Counted from the stretch's first letter, positions 26,001 through 34,483 are shown. The stretch: DNA of 64,000 bases from Brevibacterium sp. 239c (GCF_900169365.1 NZ_FXZH01000009.1:62001-126000); one strand, 5' to 3'. Translations and numbers: made by a program. Notes: a model not told the origin generated them from the sequence alone.

Positions 26001-26279
26001 ATGAGCCGCCCGGGCAATCCCGTAGGCAAACGATGAGATGCTTCGAGCAGGAGCCGCTGCCAACACTGCATCTGCTGGCACTGCGAGTCGGTTGCGCAGC
26101 ACGTCGGCATGATCACGGTTGGGCGTGAGAACCAGCACCGATGCGGGACTCACCGCCGACATCAGATGCGCGTAGACGGTTTCGAGCATCGTCGTCTTGC
26201 CCGTTCCGGGACGTCCCACGACCGTTACCGACTCCCCCGCGAGCAGCTTCGCGCCGATTCCCTCAGTCACTTCATCCAT
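23007..26279 (-). CDS. adnA: AdnA-like helicase-nuclease subunit
   Basis: A 1090-residue partner of AdnB. Walker A is GRPGTGKTT (about 22-30). The motif II region reads VVLADGVQDFP, so the usual DE pair is DG, consistent with the weak ATPase role described for mycobacterial AdnA. The C-terminal nuclease has GTIIHAAAENF, GRLDRLE and RIVDFKTGK with HAQLGVYQEA. One Cys before it (FTDCSLRW) plus KCLSCPVRTSCP form the spacing of an AddB-type iron-sulfur cluster. Only about 20 residues precede Walker A, and an in-frame TGA shortly upstream excludes a longer N-terminus. It diverges from a TetR gene. Confidence 0.88.
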   Translation of the reverse strand: MDEVTEGIGAKLLAGESVTVVGRPGTGKTTMLETVYAHLMSAVSPASVLVLTPNRDHADVLRNRLAVPADAVLAAAPARSISSFAYGIARAAHTTQTGEDLEFISGADQDVFLADLLAGHEHGYVRGPAWPSEITAEVRSTSAFRTEVRDFLNRIMEFDFGVRVPAPAVDGVPGQAPEFVFDFGRSVLDRVLERHHDPRWEAVAQVLDEYLDIMSMPGYGGTDSATVLARAAFEVLREPAEVTAGRAWTFAPDVVPTVVLADGVQDFPAASWGLLEQLRERGSALALFGSPETVTGRFHGADASIIDRSVADGDFTTVVLSDVQGTGPDIIDVSDDFGHRITTRWGLRHMPRPTGDPETTDDSSAPGDMSLDADVDTPDGADTSSVNDVPASVETHVFEGAASSYRYLARRVTEFVDAGHAWSDVAVLCRNTSTARVVANELSASGVATANIMQPLSIDPATAPLLELLSHTPDFADDESIAAQALALAGSVYVRLDPVQIRRFKRVVRKNFPAPNSSTSLAHALRSEVDDSSPTGLATIARMLRAAAEVRSVDPHQALWMIWSASGVAERWQSEALRDPESVANSHLDSVLRLFTLAEKISDRGGFTARSFAGIVAEQDIAQDSLAARAGTDDHVQVGTPSSLAHLRVPLVIIAEVNEGVWPNPKIRGGILGLDDLSAVLATGDTATGDPGYHSHAKRKNLREEGELFYTALTRAEAHIIVTAISDAESSPSPFFDVMAARTEKGTEDADSYAITHEDELLPLSLAEMAAHTRARLLSAAADPGQEEAPDEEVEDWAQLLAALTATSSTVEPPEQWRETEDITSSEPLFTSEDTVRVSPSQVESFTDCSLRWFLTRNGGDRPGSMAQNLGTIIHAAAENFPRGPASDIREYVDHEFATLEFDAEWERDREHSVAMKMADRLGEYIKTAPGEPIGVEAQVYATGVDDKGQEWKVTGRLDRLEQMPEGIRIVDFKTGKNVVKGQEMPRHAQLGVYQEAINSGTITIGDDQVIDAKAYGAELVFLRHSKQTTREQSALEIDEDPGWARDLINDVSDRMRAAEFPARVEPQKCLSCPVRTSCPAIGPQTLEES

Positions 26280-26376
26280 ACTCGTATTCCATCACGAGCC
26301 ACGGACATGAGGGCGATGTGGCCGAGGTCGAGCGCGTTGCCGGGACCCGGACTAGGTTTTCGCGTAGCATGATGGG

Positions 26377-26970
26377 ATGTCGAGTCCGCAACAAAGATTG
26401 CCCCGTGAACAGCGCCGTGACCAGTTGGTGGGGGTGGCACGTTCTGTCTTCGCAACCCGCGGATACCGGACCACCTCAATGGACACGATCGCCGAGGCGG
26501 CTGGCGTCTCAAAGCCTGTCCTCTACCAGCACTTCGCATCGAAGCAAGACCTCTACCTGGCGCTCATCGACGATTCCGCCGCGCACCTCGACACGGCCCT
26601 CGATGTCGCGATCGGATCGACCGATGATCCCCATGAGAAGGTCCGTGCCACATATCGTTCCTACTTCGAATTCGTCGTCTCCCACCGCGAAGAATTCGTC
26701 ATCCTCTTCAACTCAGATGTCTACGAACCCGAGGCACAGCAGCGAATCCGCAACCTGCGTGAACGCACCGCCTCCCGTGTCATGTCTGCACTGAAGAGCT
26801 ACACCGATCTTGATGACATCCAGGCTCGAATGCTGTGCCGGACGCTCATCGGCACCGCCGAGGTCGTCGTCAAACAGCTTGAGACGACGCCGGAGATCGA
26901 CGTCGACACCGCCGTCAGCCTGCTCACACAGATGAGCTGGGGCGGACTCCAGTCCTTCACTACGAAGTGA
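26377..26970 (+). CDS. TetR/AcrR family transcriptional regulator
   Basis: A 197-residue regulator with an N-terminal TetR helix-turn-helix (ARSVFATRGYRTTSMDTIAEAAGVSKPVLYQHF) and a helical ligand domain. TAGCAT (26365-26370) lies 6 nt before the ATG, so the transcript is likely leaderless. The gene lies between adnA and DUF3107, as does the TetR gene Rv3208 in Mycobacterium tuberculosis (from memory of gene order). Target genes and ligand are unknown; no clear palindromic operator was found in the adnA-TetR gap. Confidence 0.88.
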   Translation: MSSPQQRLPREQRRDQLVGVARSVFATRGYRTTSMDTIAEAAGVSKPVLYQHFASKQDLYLALIDDSAAHLDTALDVAIGSTDDPHEKVRATYRSYFEFVVSHREEFVILFNSDVYEPEAQQRIRNLRERTASRVMSALKSYTDLDDIQARMLCRTLIGTAEVVVKQLETTPEIDVDTAVSLLTQMSWGGLQSFTTK

Positions 26971-27061
26971 CTGGGAACTCTGACCTGATGAGGGAAGAAA
27001 ACACGTCTCCGCTGACGTTATGCTGAACACGAATCACACCACGACCTGTACAAGGAGCACA

Positions 27062-27283
27062 ATGGAAATCAAGATCGGCGTCAAGCAGTCACCACGCGAA
27101 ATCGTCATGGATTCCGACGAGACACCGAAGGATCTGGCCGCACGCTTGGAAGAATCCGTCAAGGCCGATTCGCTGCTGTCCTTCACAGACCAGAAGGGCC
27201 GCCAGGTCTTCGTCCCGGCATCGGCTTTGGCCTATGTGGAGATCGGCACGGAAACTGCCCGTCGCGTCGGCTTCGGAGCCTGA
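27062..27283 (+). CDS. DUF3107 family small protein
   Basis: A 73-residue protein, MEIKIGVKQSPREIVMDSDE..., of the DUF3107 family (Rv3208A/TB9.4 type). Function unknown. The ATG has AAGGAG upstream, and TATGCT near 27016 is a possible -10, giving a short leader. A large bidirectional hairpin follows. Confidence 0.87.
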   Translation: MEIKIGVKQSPREIVMDSDETPKDLAARLEESVKADSLLSFTDQKGRQVFVPASALAYVEIGTETARRVGFGA

Positions 27284-27341
27284 ACGACTGCCTGCGCAGA
27301 GCATCGTGCACGGCTGAACACCGCGTCTCGGTGAATTCCCC

Positions 27342-27390
27342 GTGAATAGGCTGGGGGCCCGGTTTCTCACCGGGCCCCCAGCCTATTCAC
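27342..27390. terminator. Bidirectional terminator
   Basis: A perfect inverted repeat with 21-bp arms beginning GTGAATAGGCTGGGGGCCC and loop TTTCTCA, between the convergent DUF3107 and ferritin-like genes. Confidence 0.9.
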
Positions 27391-27409
27391 GTACCGGAAT
27401 CGCGGAGCC

Positions 27410-28042
27410 TCAGGCGACGAGTCCCAGAGCCGACATCCGCTTCGAATGATTGGCCGTCACCGCAGGAATCGATGCCACCACCGATTCCTCGTCGATGCCG
27501 AGAAACGGGTCGGTGAGAAGGTTGCGTGCACGCCCCAGGGTCTCGGCCACAAGCTTGCGTCCCCACAGCGCCAGACGCGAGGCCAGCTGGGTGTCGGCAG
27601 CCACGTCTGCAGTCAGACGATTGCGCACATATTCGGTCGCACGTGTATCATCGAGAATTGTAATTGCCAGGCTGTATCCGGGTTCGCTGAGCTCATTCAC
27701 GGCCGTGCGGTAGAAGTCATTCATGATTCCGTCGAAGACGAATCCCTTCATGAGACTTTCGTGCCAGTCACGAGGACGAGTCCGTTCAGCCAGCACGGAG
27801 AAGGTCGGCTCGAAATGCTGACAGAGCTCGACCGCATCCTGGCCCAATCGACTGATGTGCTGCGAGAGCTCTTCGAAGTTCGCAAAGGACAGAGAGGCCA
27901 GCCGCGCCAAAGTGACTTTATCGTCCATGTGCACAGCGGTGGTTGCGTTGGTGGCCATTCGTTCGAAAGCGGTCAGCTCGCCGAACGCCAGAAGCGCGAG
28001 CGTAGCAGCATTATTACCGGCCAATGGGGCAGAATCGGGCAT
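27410..28042 (-). CDS. Ferritin-like fold protein, MiaE-like
   Basis: A 210-residue helical protein matching the actinobacterial ferritin-like group related to tRNA hydroxylase MiaE. Possible di-iron residues are the Glu in FGELTAFERM, FEELSQHI with its His, and carboxylates in later helices (NDFYRTAVNEL). Whether a full di-iron site is present cannot be decided by eye. TACTCT (minus strand, 28049-28054) lies 6 nt ahead of the ATG, so a leaderless mRNA is likely. It is divergent from the DEAD-box helicase gene. Substrate unknown. Confidence 0.7.
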   Translation of the reverse strand: MPDSAPLAGNNAATLALLAFGELTAFERMATNATTAVHMDDKVTLARLASLSFANFEELSQHISRLGQDAVELCQHFEPTFSVLAERTRPRDWHESLMKGFVFDGIMNDFYRTAVNELSEPGYSLAITILDDTRATEYVRNRLTADVAADTQLASRLALWGRKLVAETLGRARNLLTDPFLGIDEESVVASIPAVTANHSKRMSALGLVA

Positions 28043-28104
28043 AACTCAAGAGTACCGGTTCACGACCATGACGAGCGCGAAGGCGCTAAAAGGAGTTTTG
28101 AAAC

Positions 28105-29574
28105 ATGGCGGAGACAGAACCAGATTTCGCTGAACTTGGAGTTGCTGGACCGATCGTGGCCGCGCTGGCTGCCAAGGGCATCACCCACCCCTTCCCGATC
28201 CAGGCGATGACACTGCCGGTGGCACTGTCCGGAGCCGACATCATCGGACAGGCGAAGACCGGAACCGGCAAGACGCTGGGCTTCGGCATTCCTCTGCTCC
28301 AGCGTGTCATGGGCAAGAATGAAGACGGGTCTGCCCCGGTCGATCCCGAGAACACGCCCGAGATGGTGTCCGACTCGAGTGAGACACGCCTCCCCCAGGC
28401 TCTCGTTGTCGTCCCCACACGTGAGCTCGCGAAGCAGGTCGCTGCCGACCTCGTCACCGCATCCACTCAGCGTGACATCGACATCATGACCATTTACGGC
28501 GGCATGGACTTCGACCCGCAGATCAAGAAGCTCAAATCGGGTGTCGATGTCGTCGTCGGCACTCCCGGCCGCCTCCTCGACCTCTACGGGCGCAAGGTCC
28601 TTAGGTTGCACAAGGTCCGCACGGTCGTCCTCGACGAGGCTGATGAGATGCTCGACCTCGGGTTCCTGCCCGACGTTGAGAAGATCATCAACGCTGTGCC
28701 CGCACACCGCCAGACGATGCTCTTCTCCGCCACCATGCCCGGCGCGGTCATCACCTTGGCCCGCCGCTACATGAGCCGCCCGACACATATTCGCGCCCAC
28801 GACAACGAAGACCTGTCACTGCTGGGCAAGAACACACAACAGTTCGTCTACCGCGCCCACTCCATGGACAAGAGCGAACTCGTCGCCCGCATGCTGCAGG
28901 CCGAGGGACGCGGACGCACCATCATCTTCACCCGCACCAAGCGCACCGCAGACAAGCTCGCCGCCGAACTCGGCGACCGTGGCTTCCAGGTCAAGCCCCT
29001 GCACGGCGACCTCGGCCAGGCCCAGCGTGAGAAGGCACTGAAGTCCTTCCGCGACGGTCAGGTCGACGTCCTCGTGGCCACCGATGTTGCGGCCCGCGGA
29101 ATCGACATCGACGATGTCACCCACGTCGTGAACTACCAGTGCCCTGACGATGAGAAGACCTACGTCCACCGCATCGGCCGCACCGGTCGTGCCGGCAACA
29201 AGGGCATCGCCGTGACCCTGGTCGACTGGGACGACATGCCTCGCTGGCGTCTGATCAACAAGGCTCTCGGAATCGACCATGACGAACCGGCCGAGACCTA
29301 CTCGACCTCACCGCACTTCTTCACCGACCTCTCCATTCCGAAGGGAACGAAGGGGCGCCTGCGCAGGCAGCAGACCGAAGGCTCCGACGACCACACAGGT
29401 CCCAAGAAATCTGAATCGCGGCGAGGCGGTTCCTCGAACCGCAGCGGTTCTTCCGCAGGCGACGAAGCACCGAAGAAGCCACGCCGCAGCCGTGAACGTC
29501 GACGCACCCGCGGCGGCAAGCCTGTGGGACGCACGTCAAGCGCCCCCAGCGAAGGCCAGAACTCCGCGGAATAG
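28105..29574 (+). CDS. DEAD-box ATP-dependent RNA helicase
   Basis: A 489-residue helicase. Motif I is AKTGTGKT, Ia PTRELAKQ, Ib TPGRLLDL, II DEAD, III SAT, V DVAARGID and VI HRIGRTGRAG. The last 90 residues are rich in Arg, Ser and Lys and probably contact RNA. An AAAGGAG site precedes the ATG. Likely roles are ribosome assembly or cold-related RNA unwinding. The position corresponds to rhlE (Rv3211) in mycobacteria. A GC-rich hairpin follows at 29601-29641. Confidence 0.92.
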   Translation: MAETEPDFAELGVAGPIVAALAAKGITHPFPIQAMTLPVALSGADIIGQAKTGTGKTLGFGIPLLQRVMGKNEDGSAPVDPENTPEMVSDSSETRLPQALVVVPTRELAKQVAADLVTASTQRDIDIMTIYGGMDFDPQIKKLKSGVDVVVGTPGRLLDLYGRKVLRLHKVRTVVLDEADEMLDLGFLPDVEKIINAVPAHRQTMLFSATMPGAVITLARRYMSRPTHIRAHDNEDLSLLGKNTQQFVYRAHSMDKSELVARMLQAEGRGRTIIFTRTKRTADKLAAELGDRGFQVKPLHGDLGQAQREKALKSFRDGQVDVLVATDVAARGIDIDDVTHVVNYQCPDDEKTYVHRIGRTGRAGNKGIAVTLVDWDDMPRWRLINKALGIDHDEPAETYSTSPHFFTDLSIPKGTKGRLRRQQTEGSDDHTGPKKSESRRGGSSNRSGSSAGDEAPKKPRRSRERRRTRGGKPVGRTSSAPSEGQNSAE

Positions 29575-29600
29575 GGACTTCGTCTAAGCACGTCACAGCC

Positions 29601-29641
29601 GAACGAGCGGCCCCGACCACACCGGCCGGGGCCGCTCGTTC
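29601..29641 (+). terminator. Terminator after DEAD-box helicase
   Basis: Perfect 15-bp inverted repeat GAACGAGCGGCCCCG with complement around an 11-nt loop, directly after the helicase gene. Confidence 0.85.
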
Positions 29642-29709
29642 ATATTGCGTTCAATTCGTGCCCAGACAATGGCTGAGCCTATGTCGTCTAGCATGAACGC
29701 GAGTGAGTT

Positions 29710-30816
29710 TTGTTCGGTTCACACCCACCGGATGCGGAGTCCTTCGAAGCACCACCACCGGATGGCATCCGCCCCCAGACACGGCCTCAGGAATTCCCCC
29801 TCGCTTCCCAAGGCCACCGCCACGACGTCGATGTCATGCGGGTCCTGGCCGGACTGACTGTGATGGTCGGACATTCCGGTGGTGTCCTCATCGGACGCGG
29901 TGAGGCCGAAGAGAGCAGTCACGCCTGGCTGTTGGGCCACCTCGCCGAGGCGGTCAATCCGTGGGCGGTGCCGATGTTCTTCATGATCGCCGGCTGGGCG
30001 ACCCTGGTGGGTGCACCCCCGCGGTCAGGCGCGAAAGTTTGGGATCGCATCATCCGTCATTTCGTGCCGCTGTTCGCGTGGTCGATCATCTTCATCCTCG
30101 GCTTCAATCTCTTCGACACTGACAGTGTCGATGTGCGACACGACCTGGTCAGAACCTTCCTCGAAGCCGACCGTCCTGCCTTCCACCTCTGGTATCTCTA
30201 CGCTTATATCCCACTCATCCTCGTCTTCGGAACTCTCGTGCTGTTCTGGCGCGGGCAGCGGCCGTGGAAGCTCGCAGCCCTGGCCGTCGTCTTGGCCGGC
30301 TCGAGCGTCTGGGCGCCGTTCGTGCTTGAGCAGCTCGGTTCCAGTCAGGACGCCTGGAGGTGGGGTTTTGCGACCTACCAGGTGGTGTACTTCTGCATGG
30401 GTGCATTCTTCATCCACTATGCAAAGGATCTGCGACCACCCAGGTGGACCCTCGTGCTCGCTTTCGGAGTCTGCGCAGCTGGGGTCTTCTTTTGGGAATC
30501 GGACTATTCGTACCCGATTGCCAATGCCAACCCGCTCATCGTGGGACTGGCGGTCAGCGTCATCCTCATCATCTCCCGCATCGAACTGGGAGAGCGCACG
30601 AAACGGTTCTTCACGAAACTGGCTGGTGCCTCATTCGGTGCTTTCCTCGTCCATGTCTTCTTCCTCGAGCTCTTCTTCGAGCGCCTCTTCGTCGTCGATG
30701 CCTCGCCCCTGCTGCTGGTTGTGCAGTATGTGGGCTATCTCGGCCTGACCGCGGTCTTGTCCTACGCACTCAGCTTGGCGTGGGGAAAGCTGCGCCTGCG
30801 CAGAATCCTCGGGTGA
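29710..30816 (+). CDS. Acyltransferase 3 family membrane protein
   Basis: A protein of up to 368 residues of the Acyltransferase_3/OafA family, integral membrane enzymes that O-acylate sugars or cell-wall polymers. Typical features are DVMRVLAGLTVMVGHSGG near the N-terminus (with the family His) and about ten hydrophobic helices (VPMFFMIAGWATLV, LFAWSIIFILGFNLF). The start is uncertain: TTG 29710 is the first in-frame candidate after TGA 29704-29706, and an internal start near MRVLAG is possible. No linked pathway genes reveal the acceptor. Confidence 0.75.
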   Translation: MFGSHPPDAESFEAPPPDGIRPQTRPQEFPLASQGHRHDVDVMRVLAGLTVMVGHSGGVLIGRGEAEESSHAWLLGHLAEAVNPWAVPMFFMIAGWATLVGAPPRSGAKVWDRIIRHFVPLFAWSIIFILGFNLFDTDSVDVRHDLVRTFLEADRPAFHLWYLYAYIPLILVFGTLVLFWRGQRPWKLAALAVVLAGSSVWAPFVLEQLGSSQDAWRWGFATYQVVYFCMGAFFIHYAKDLRPPRWTLVLAFGVCAAGVFFWESDYSYPIANANPLIVGLAVSVILIISRIELGERTKRFFTKLAGASFGAFLVHVFFLELFFERLFVVDASPLLLVVQYVGYLGLTAVLSYALSLAWGKLRLRRILG

Positions 30817-30825
30817 GGTCGGTGC

Positions 30826-31683
30826 TCAGCCCTGAATGAAGTCGACTCCCCCAGGACGGGAGTTCGCACGATCGAGGAGCTTTGCGAACATGTGGTCCGT
30901 CGTCACGTGCTCACCCAGCCGGTTGGGCTTTCCAGTGCCGTGATAATCACTCGACCCGGTGATGATGAGATCATGCTCGTTCGCGAGCCTGCGCATGATC
31001 TCGCGTTCGTTCGGCGGGTTGTCTCGATGATCGACCTCAAGACCGTCGAGACCGACGGCGATGAATTCGGCCATCGCCGTATCGGGGACGACCAGTCCGC
31101 GCATTGCGGCGCGCGGGTGGGCGAAGACGGAGACTCCCCCGGCCTCTCGAATCAGTGAGATGGCCGTGATGGGATCGATCGTCGGCAGACTGACATGGTA
31201 TTTGCCGTGGCTGGACAGGATCGAGCCGAAGGCTTCGGTGCGCGACTCGACGATTCCGGCGGCGACCAGAGCGTCGGCGATATGAGGTCGACCGATCGTC
31301 GCATCTTCACCGGAGACTGCGAGAACCGCGTCCATGTCGATTGGGTAGTCCTCTGCGAGACGATCGATGATGAGGTGAGTGCGATCAATCCGGGCGCGTC
31401 GGGTCTCCTCGACCACCGCGGCCAAACCGGTGTCATAGGGGTCGTGGAGGTAGGACAGCAGGTGCACGCTGATTCCCTCGTGTCGACACGAGATCTCCAT
31501 TCCCCGGACCAGACCCAGACCGTAGACCCTGGCGGCAGCTTCCGCTGGCGCCCACCCGGCGGTGGAATCATGGTCCGTGAGGCCGAGCACGTCGATGCCT
31601 TCCATCGACGCTTCGGACATAAGTTCGGACGGGGTTTGAGTCCCGTCCGAGAACGCAGTGTGCACATGGAGATCAATGACCAT
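30826..31683 (-). CDS. PHP domain phosphoesterase
   Basis: A 285-residue PHP-domain protein. Metal motifs are DLHVHTAFSDG, LTDHDS, GMEISCRHEG, FAHPRA and GSSDYHG. Related bacterial proteins (YciV/RNase AM-like) degrade small RNAs or hydrolyse nucleotide 3',5'-bisphosphates. TAGACT (minus strand, 31690-31695) lies 6 nt before the ATG, so the message appears leaderless. It is divergent from pepP with a 79-bp gap that contains a perfect palindrome. Confidence 0.85.
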   Translation of the reverse strand: MVIDLHVHTAFSDGTQTPSELMSEASMEGIDVLGLTDHDSTAGWAPAEAAARVYGLGLVRGMEISCRHEGISVHLLSYLHDPYDTGLAAVVEETRRARIDRTHLIIDRLAEDYPIDMDAVLAVSGEDATIGRPHIADALVAAGIVESRTEAFGSILSSHGKYHVSLPTIDPITAISLIREAGGVSVFAHPRAAMRGLVVPDTAMAEFIAVGLDGLEVDHRDNPPNEREIMRRLANEHDLIITGSSDYHGTGKPNRLGEHVTTDHMFAKLLDRANSRPGGVDFIQG

Positions 31684-31728
31684 GCACCCAGTCTATCCGC
31701 TGTCACCGAGGAAGCTCATCCTCGTTCA

Positions 31729-31750
31729 GGCTCTGCCTGCAGGCAGAGCC
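31729..31750. promoter_or_regulatory. 22-bp perfect palindrome abutting the pepP -10
   Basis: GGCTCTGCCTG followed at once by its reverse complement, with no spacer. It ends one base before TAGAAT (31751-31756), the -10 hexamer 6 nt ahead of the pepP ATG, so it occupies the -35/-10 spacer. This is where a dimeric repressor would block RNA polymerase. Confidence 0.6.
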
Positions 31751-31762
31751 TAGAATGGAAGC

Positions 31763-33277
31763 ATGACAGCCCAGAATGAAGATAGCACCGACACGACCCA
31801 GGCCCTCGACGATCGCGTCAACAACCGCTCCCACCGCCCCAATTCGCAAGCATTCCGCGATTTCGTCGCCGAGGGGTGGGACCGCACGCCGCTAGACGCT
31901 CAGGCTCTTGCCGCAGCCGGGTTCACTCCCGAACGGCGGGCACAGGTCTCCGCGGCCTTCCCCGGTGAACGACTCGTCATCCCAGCCGGCGGTCACAAGG
32001 TGCGCTCAAACGACACCGACTACCGGTTCCGCGCCCACTCTGCATTCATCCACCTGACCGGACTCGAGGCCGACTCTGAGCCCGACGCCGTCCTCGTCTT
32101 CGAGCCCGAGGACGACACCCACAACGTGACCTTGTACTTCCGCCCCCGCGCAGGGTCGGACACCGTCGAGTTCTTTTCCGACTCCCGGTACGGCGAATAC
32201 TGGGTCGGACCCCGCGCCGACCTCGAAGCGATGTCGACGATGACAGGTATCGCCACCGAGAGCTCGGCCACAGTCGACGACGCGATCACCAAAGACCTCG
32301 GCGCGATCTCCGTTCGACTGGTCCGCCAGGCCGATGCCCGCATCGACTCTGTCATCGACGTCGCCCGCACCCAGGTGCAGGCCGATCTCGAGATCTCCGA
32401 AGCTGGCGATGCCGAGCTGACACAGCTGCTGTCCGAGCTGCGACTGATCAAGGACGAGCATGAGGTGAAGGCTCTGCGTGAAGCCGTGGCCATCACCCGC
32501 TCCGGCTTCGACAACGTCGTCGCCGCACTGCCCGATGCACTCGCCCATCGACGCGGCGAACGCATCATCGAGACTGCATTCGAAACCGCTGCCCGCTCCG
32601 ATGGCAACGGCATCGGCTACGACACGATCGCGGCCGCAGGCAATCACGCCTGCACCTTGCACTGGATCCGCAATGACGGTGCGGTGCAGGCCGGGGATCT
32701 CGTCCTCGTCGATGCCGGCGCAGAGGCGGATTCCCTCTACACCGCCGACATCACCCGCACTCTCCCGGTTTCCGGAACCTTCACCGAGGTCCAGGCGAAG
32801 ATCTACGATGCCGTCCTCGACGCTTCGGATGCGGCCTTCGCTGTCGCCGCTGATCACGTCAACCGTGAGGTCAAGTTCCGCGAAATCCACGGAGCGGCGA
32901 TGGAGGTCATCGCCGCCCGTCTCGAAGAATTCGGCATCCTGCCGGTCTCTGCGGCCCAGTCGCTGTCGCCGGAAGGCCAGCATCACCGCCGGTGGATGGT
33001 GCACGGAACCAGCCACCACCTGGGACTCGACGTCCACGACTGTGCGCAGGCTCGGGCCGAGATGTATCTCGATGCAGTGCTCGAACCCGGCATGGTCTTC
33101 ACGATCGAGCCCGGGTTGTACTTCAAGACCGATGACCTGCTCCTGCCCGAAGAATTCCGCGGCAACGGTGTCCGCATCGAAGACGACGTGCTCGTCACCG
33201 CAGATGGGGTCGAGAACCTCTCGGCCGACTTCCCGCGCACCCGCGCCGAGGTAGAGGCTTGGGTCCAGGGACGATGA
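31763..33277 (+). CDS. pepP: Aminopeptidase P family Xaa-Pro peptidase
   Basis: A 504-residue M24B metallopeptidase that removes N-terminal residues preceding proline. An N-terminal AMP_N domain (SNDTDYRFRAHSAFIHLTGL) is followed by the pita-bread catalytic domain. Metal ligands are the Asp of VDAGAE, the Asp of YTADITRT, the His of GTSHHLGLDVHD, the Glu of TIEPGLY and the Glu of GVRIEDDV. TAGAAT (31751-31756) lies 6 nt before the ATG, so the mRNA is probably leaderless and may be controlled by the adjacent palindrome. The stop overlaps the P1 peptidase start (ATGA). Confidence 0.92.
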   Translation: MTAQNEDSTDTTQALDDRVNNRSHRPNSQAFRDFVAEGWDRTPLDAQALAAAGFTPERRAQVSAAFPGERLVIPAGGHKVRSNDTDYRFRAHSAFIHLTGLEADSEPDAVLVFEPEDDTHNVTLYFRPRAGSDTVEFFSDSRYGEYWVGPRADLEAMSTMTGIATESSATVDDAITKDLGAISVRLVRQADARIDSVIDVARTQVQADLEISEAGDAELTQLLSELRLIKDEHEVKALREAVAITRSGFDNVVAALPDALAHRRGERIIETAFETAARSDGNGIGYDTIAAAGNHACTLHWIRNDGAVQAGDLVLVDAGAEADSLYTADITRTLPVSGTFTEVQAKIYDAVLDASDAAFAVAADHVNREVKFREIHGAAMEVIAARLEEFGILPVSAAQSLSPEGQHHRRWMVHGTSHHLGLDVHDCAQARAEMYLDAVLEPGMVFTIEPGLYFKTDDLLLPEEFRGNGVRIEDDVLVTADGVENLSADFPRTRAEVEAWVQGR

Positions 33278-34350
33278 ACGCAGGCCCGATACGGGGTCGG
33301 GGCATCCTGGAGATCCCGGGGATCGCTGTGGGCCACGCCGGTCAGTTCGCCCCGCATCGGCTGACCGGCGTCACCGCCGTACTGCCTCCCCCAGGAGCGC
33401 AGGTCGGCGTCGACGTCCGCGGCGGCGGGCCAGCCACCCATGAAACGGACGTCATCGCCCCCGGCACCCATTCCTACGGTGCCGATGCGATCGTCCTCAC
33501 CGGGGGCTCGGCACTGGGACTGCAGTCTGTCAGCGGTGTCGTTGCCACCCTCGCCGAGGCGGGGCGTGGATTCCCCGCCCCAGGACTTGCGGACACGGTC
33601 ATTCCCCTCGTCCCGGCGGCCGCTATCTTCGATCTCGGGCGCGGCGATGGGACGGCCCGTCCGCCCACACACGACGACGGCGTCGCTGCGGCTCATAGCG
33701 CTCTGCAGCCAACCCACGAAGGGGCAGAGCCAATTTCGGTCAGGGGCAGCCTCGGCGCCGGTCTTGGTGCTCGATCGGGAATGCAGACCATGCGCAGCTC
33801 ATTGGGTTCGGTCTCGATCCGACTGCCCAGCGGGTACATTGTCGCCGCGCTTGTGGTGGCCAACCCGCTCGGGACGATCGGCACCCCCGATGGCACGCTG
33901 TGGGCGCACCCACTTCTGCGCTCCTATGGGTTCGATCTGCCCGGGATCGGGCACCTGCCCGCGGCCCCCGTATCCACGGCGGAGGCCACCTCGGCGAAGA
34001 ACACGACCATCGCCATCGTCGCCACGAACGCCACCTTGGATCCGGCCCAGGTCACCCGCATGGCCTCAGGTGCTCACGCCGGCATCGCGCGGGCAGTCCA
34101 CCCCTCGCACACGCTCTTCGATGGCGACACCGTCTTCTCCATCGCGACTGGTGAGGTCGACCTGCCTACAGACTTCGCGGCCTCGACACTCGACCAGGTC
34201 TCGATCACCGCCGCGGCAGCGGATGCCCTGAGCTTGGCCGTCATCGACGCTCACGTCGCTGCCGCACCGGTGGAGGACTCGTGGGACCAGCCACCGACAC
34301 TCAGCGACATCGCCCCCGAGTTTGCACAGGCTTTCGCCGCATTGGACTGA
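33274..34350 (+). CDS. P1/S58 family peptidase (DmpA/NylC-like)
   Basis: About 358 residues of the DmpA-type N-terminal nucleophile hydrolases, which self-cleave to expose the nucleophile. Markers are EIPGIAVGHA, VLPPPGAQVGVDVRGGGPATHETD, VLTGGSALGLQS and, at the processing site, SAKNTTIAIVATNA, where cleavage before a Thr is expected. Members act as aminopeptidases or amidases. ATG 33274 overlaps the pepP stop by 4 bp, so the two peptidases are co-translated, which fits a shared role in peptide breakdown. Confidence 0.87.
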   Translation: MNAGPIRGRGILEIPGIAVGHAGQFAPHRLTGVTAVLPPPGAQVGVDVRGGGPATHETDVIAPGTHSYGADAIVLTGGSALGLQSVSGVVATLAEAGRGFPAPGLADTVIPLVPAAAIFDLGRGDGTARPPTHDDGVAAAHSALQPTHEGAEPISVRGSLGAGLGARSGMQTMRSSLGSVSIRLPSGYIVAALVVANPLGTIGTPDGTLWAHPLLRSYGFDLPGIGHLPAAPVSTAEATSAKNTTIAIVATNATLDPAQVTRMASGAHAGIARAVHPSHTLFDGDTVFSIATGEVDLPTDFAASTLDQVSITAAAADALSLAVIDAHVAAAPVEDSWDQPPTLSDIAPEFAQAFAALD

Positions 34351-34396
34351 GCAGATCACGGCGGCGACTTGACCGACTGACTGGCTGCAGACTGAA

Positions 34397-34441
34397 ACAG
34401 GGGCGGGCGCCGACATCGATGATGTTGGTGCCCGTCCCTGT
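34397..34441. terminator. Bidirectional terminator
   Basis: Inverted repeat ACAGGGGCGGGC / GCCCGTCCCTGT with a further inner stem, between the convergent P1 peptidase and phosphoesterase genes. Confidence 0.75.
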
Positions 34442-34483
34442 CCTATGCGAATCAAGCTCAACCGATTCGCTCAAAGGAATCTC

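Noticed and set aside
32006..33037. A 343-codon minus-strand frame
   Set aside because: Shadow of pepP, which has complete metal-ligand motifs.
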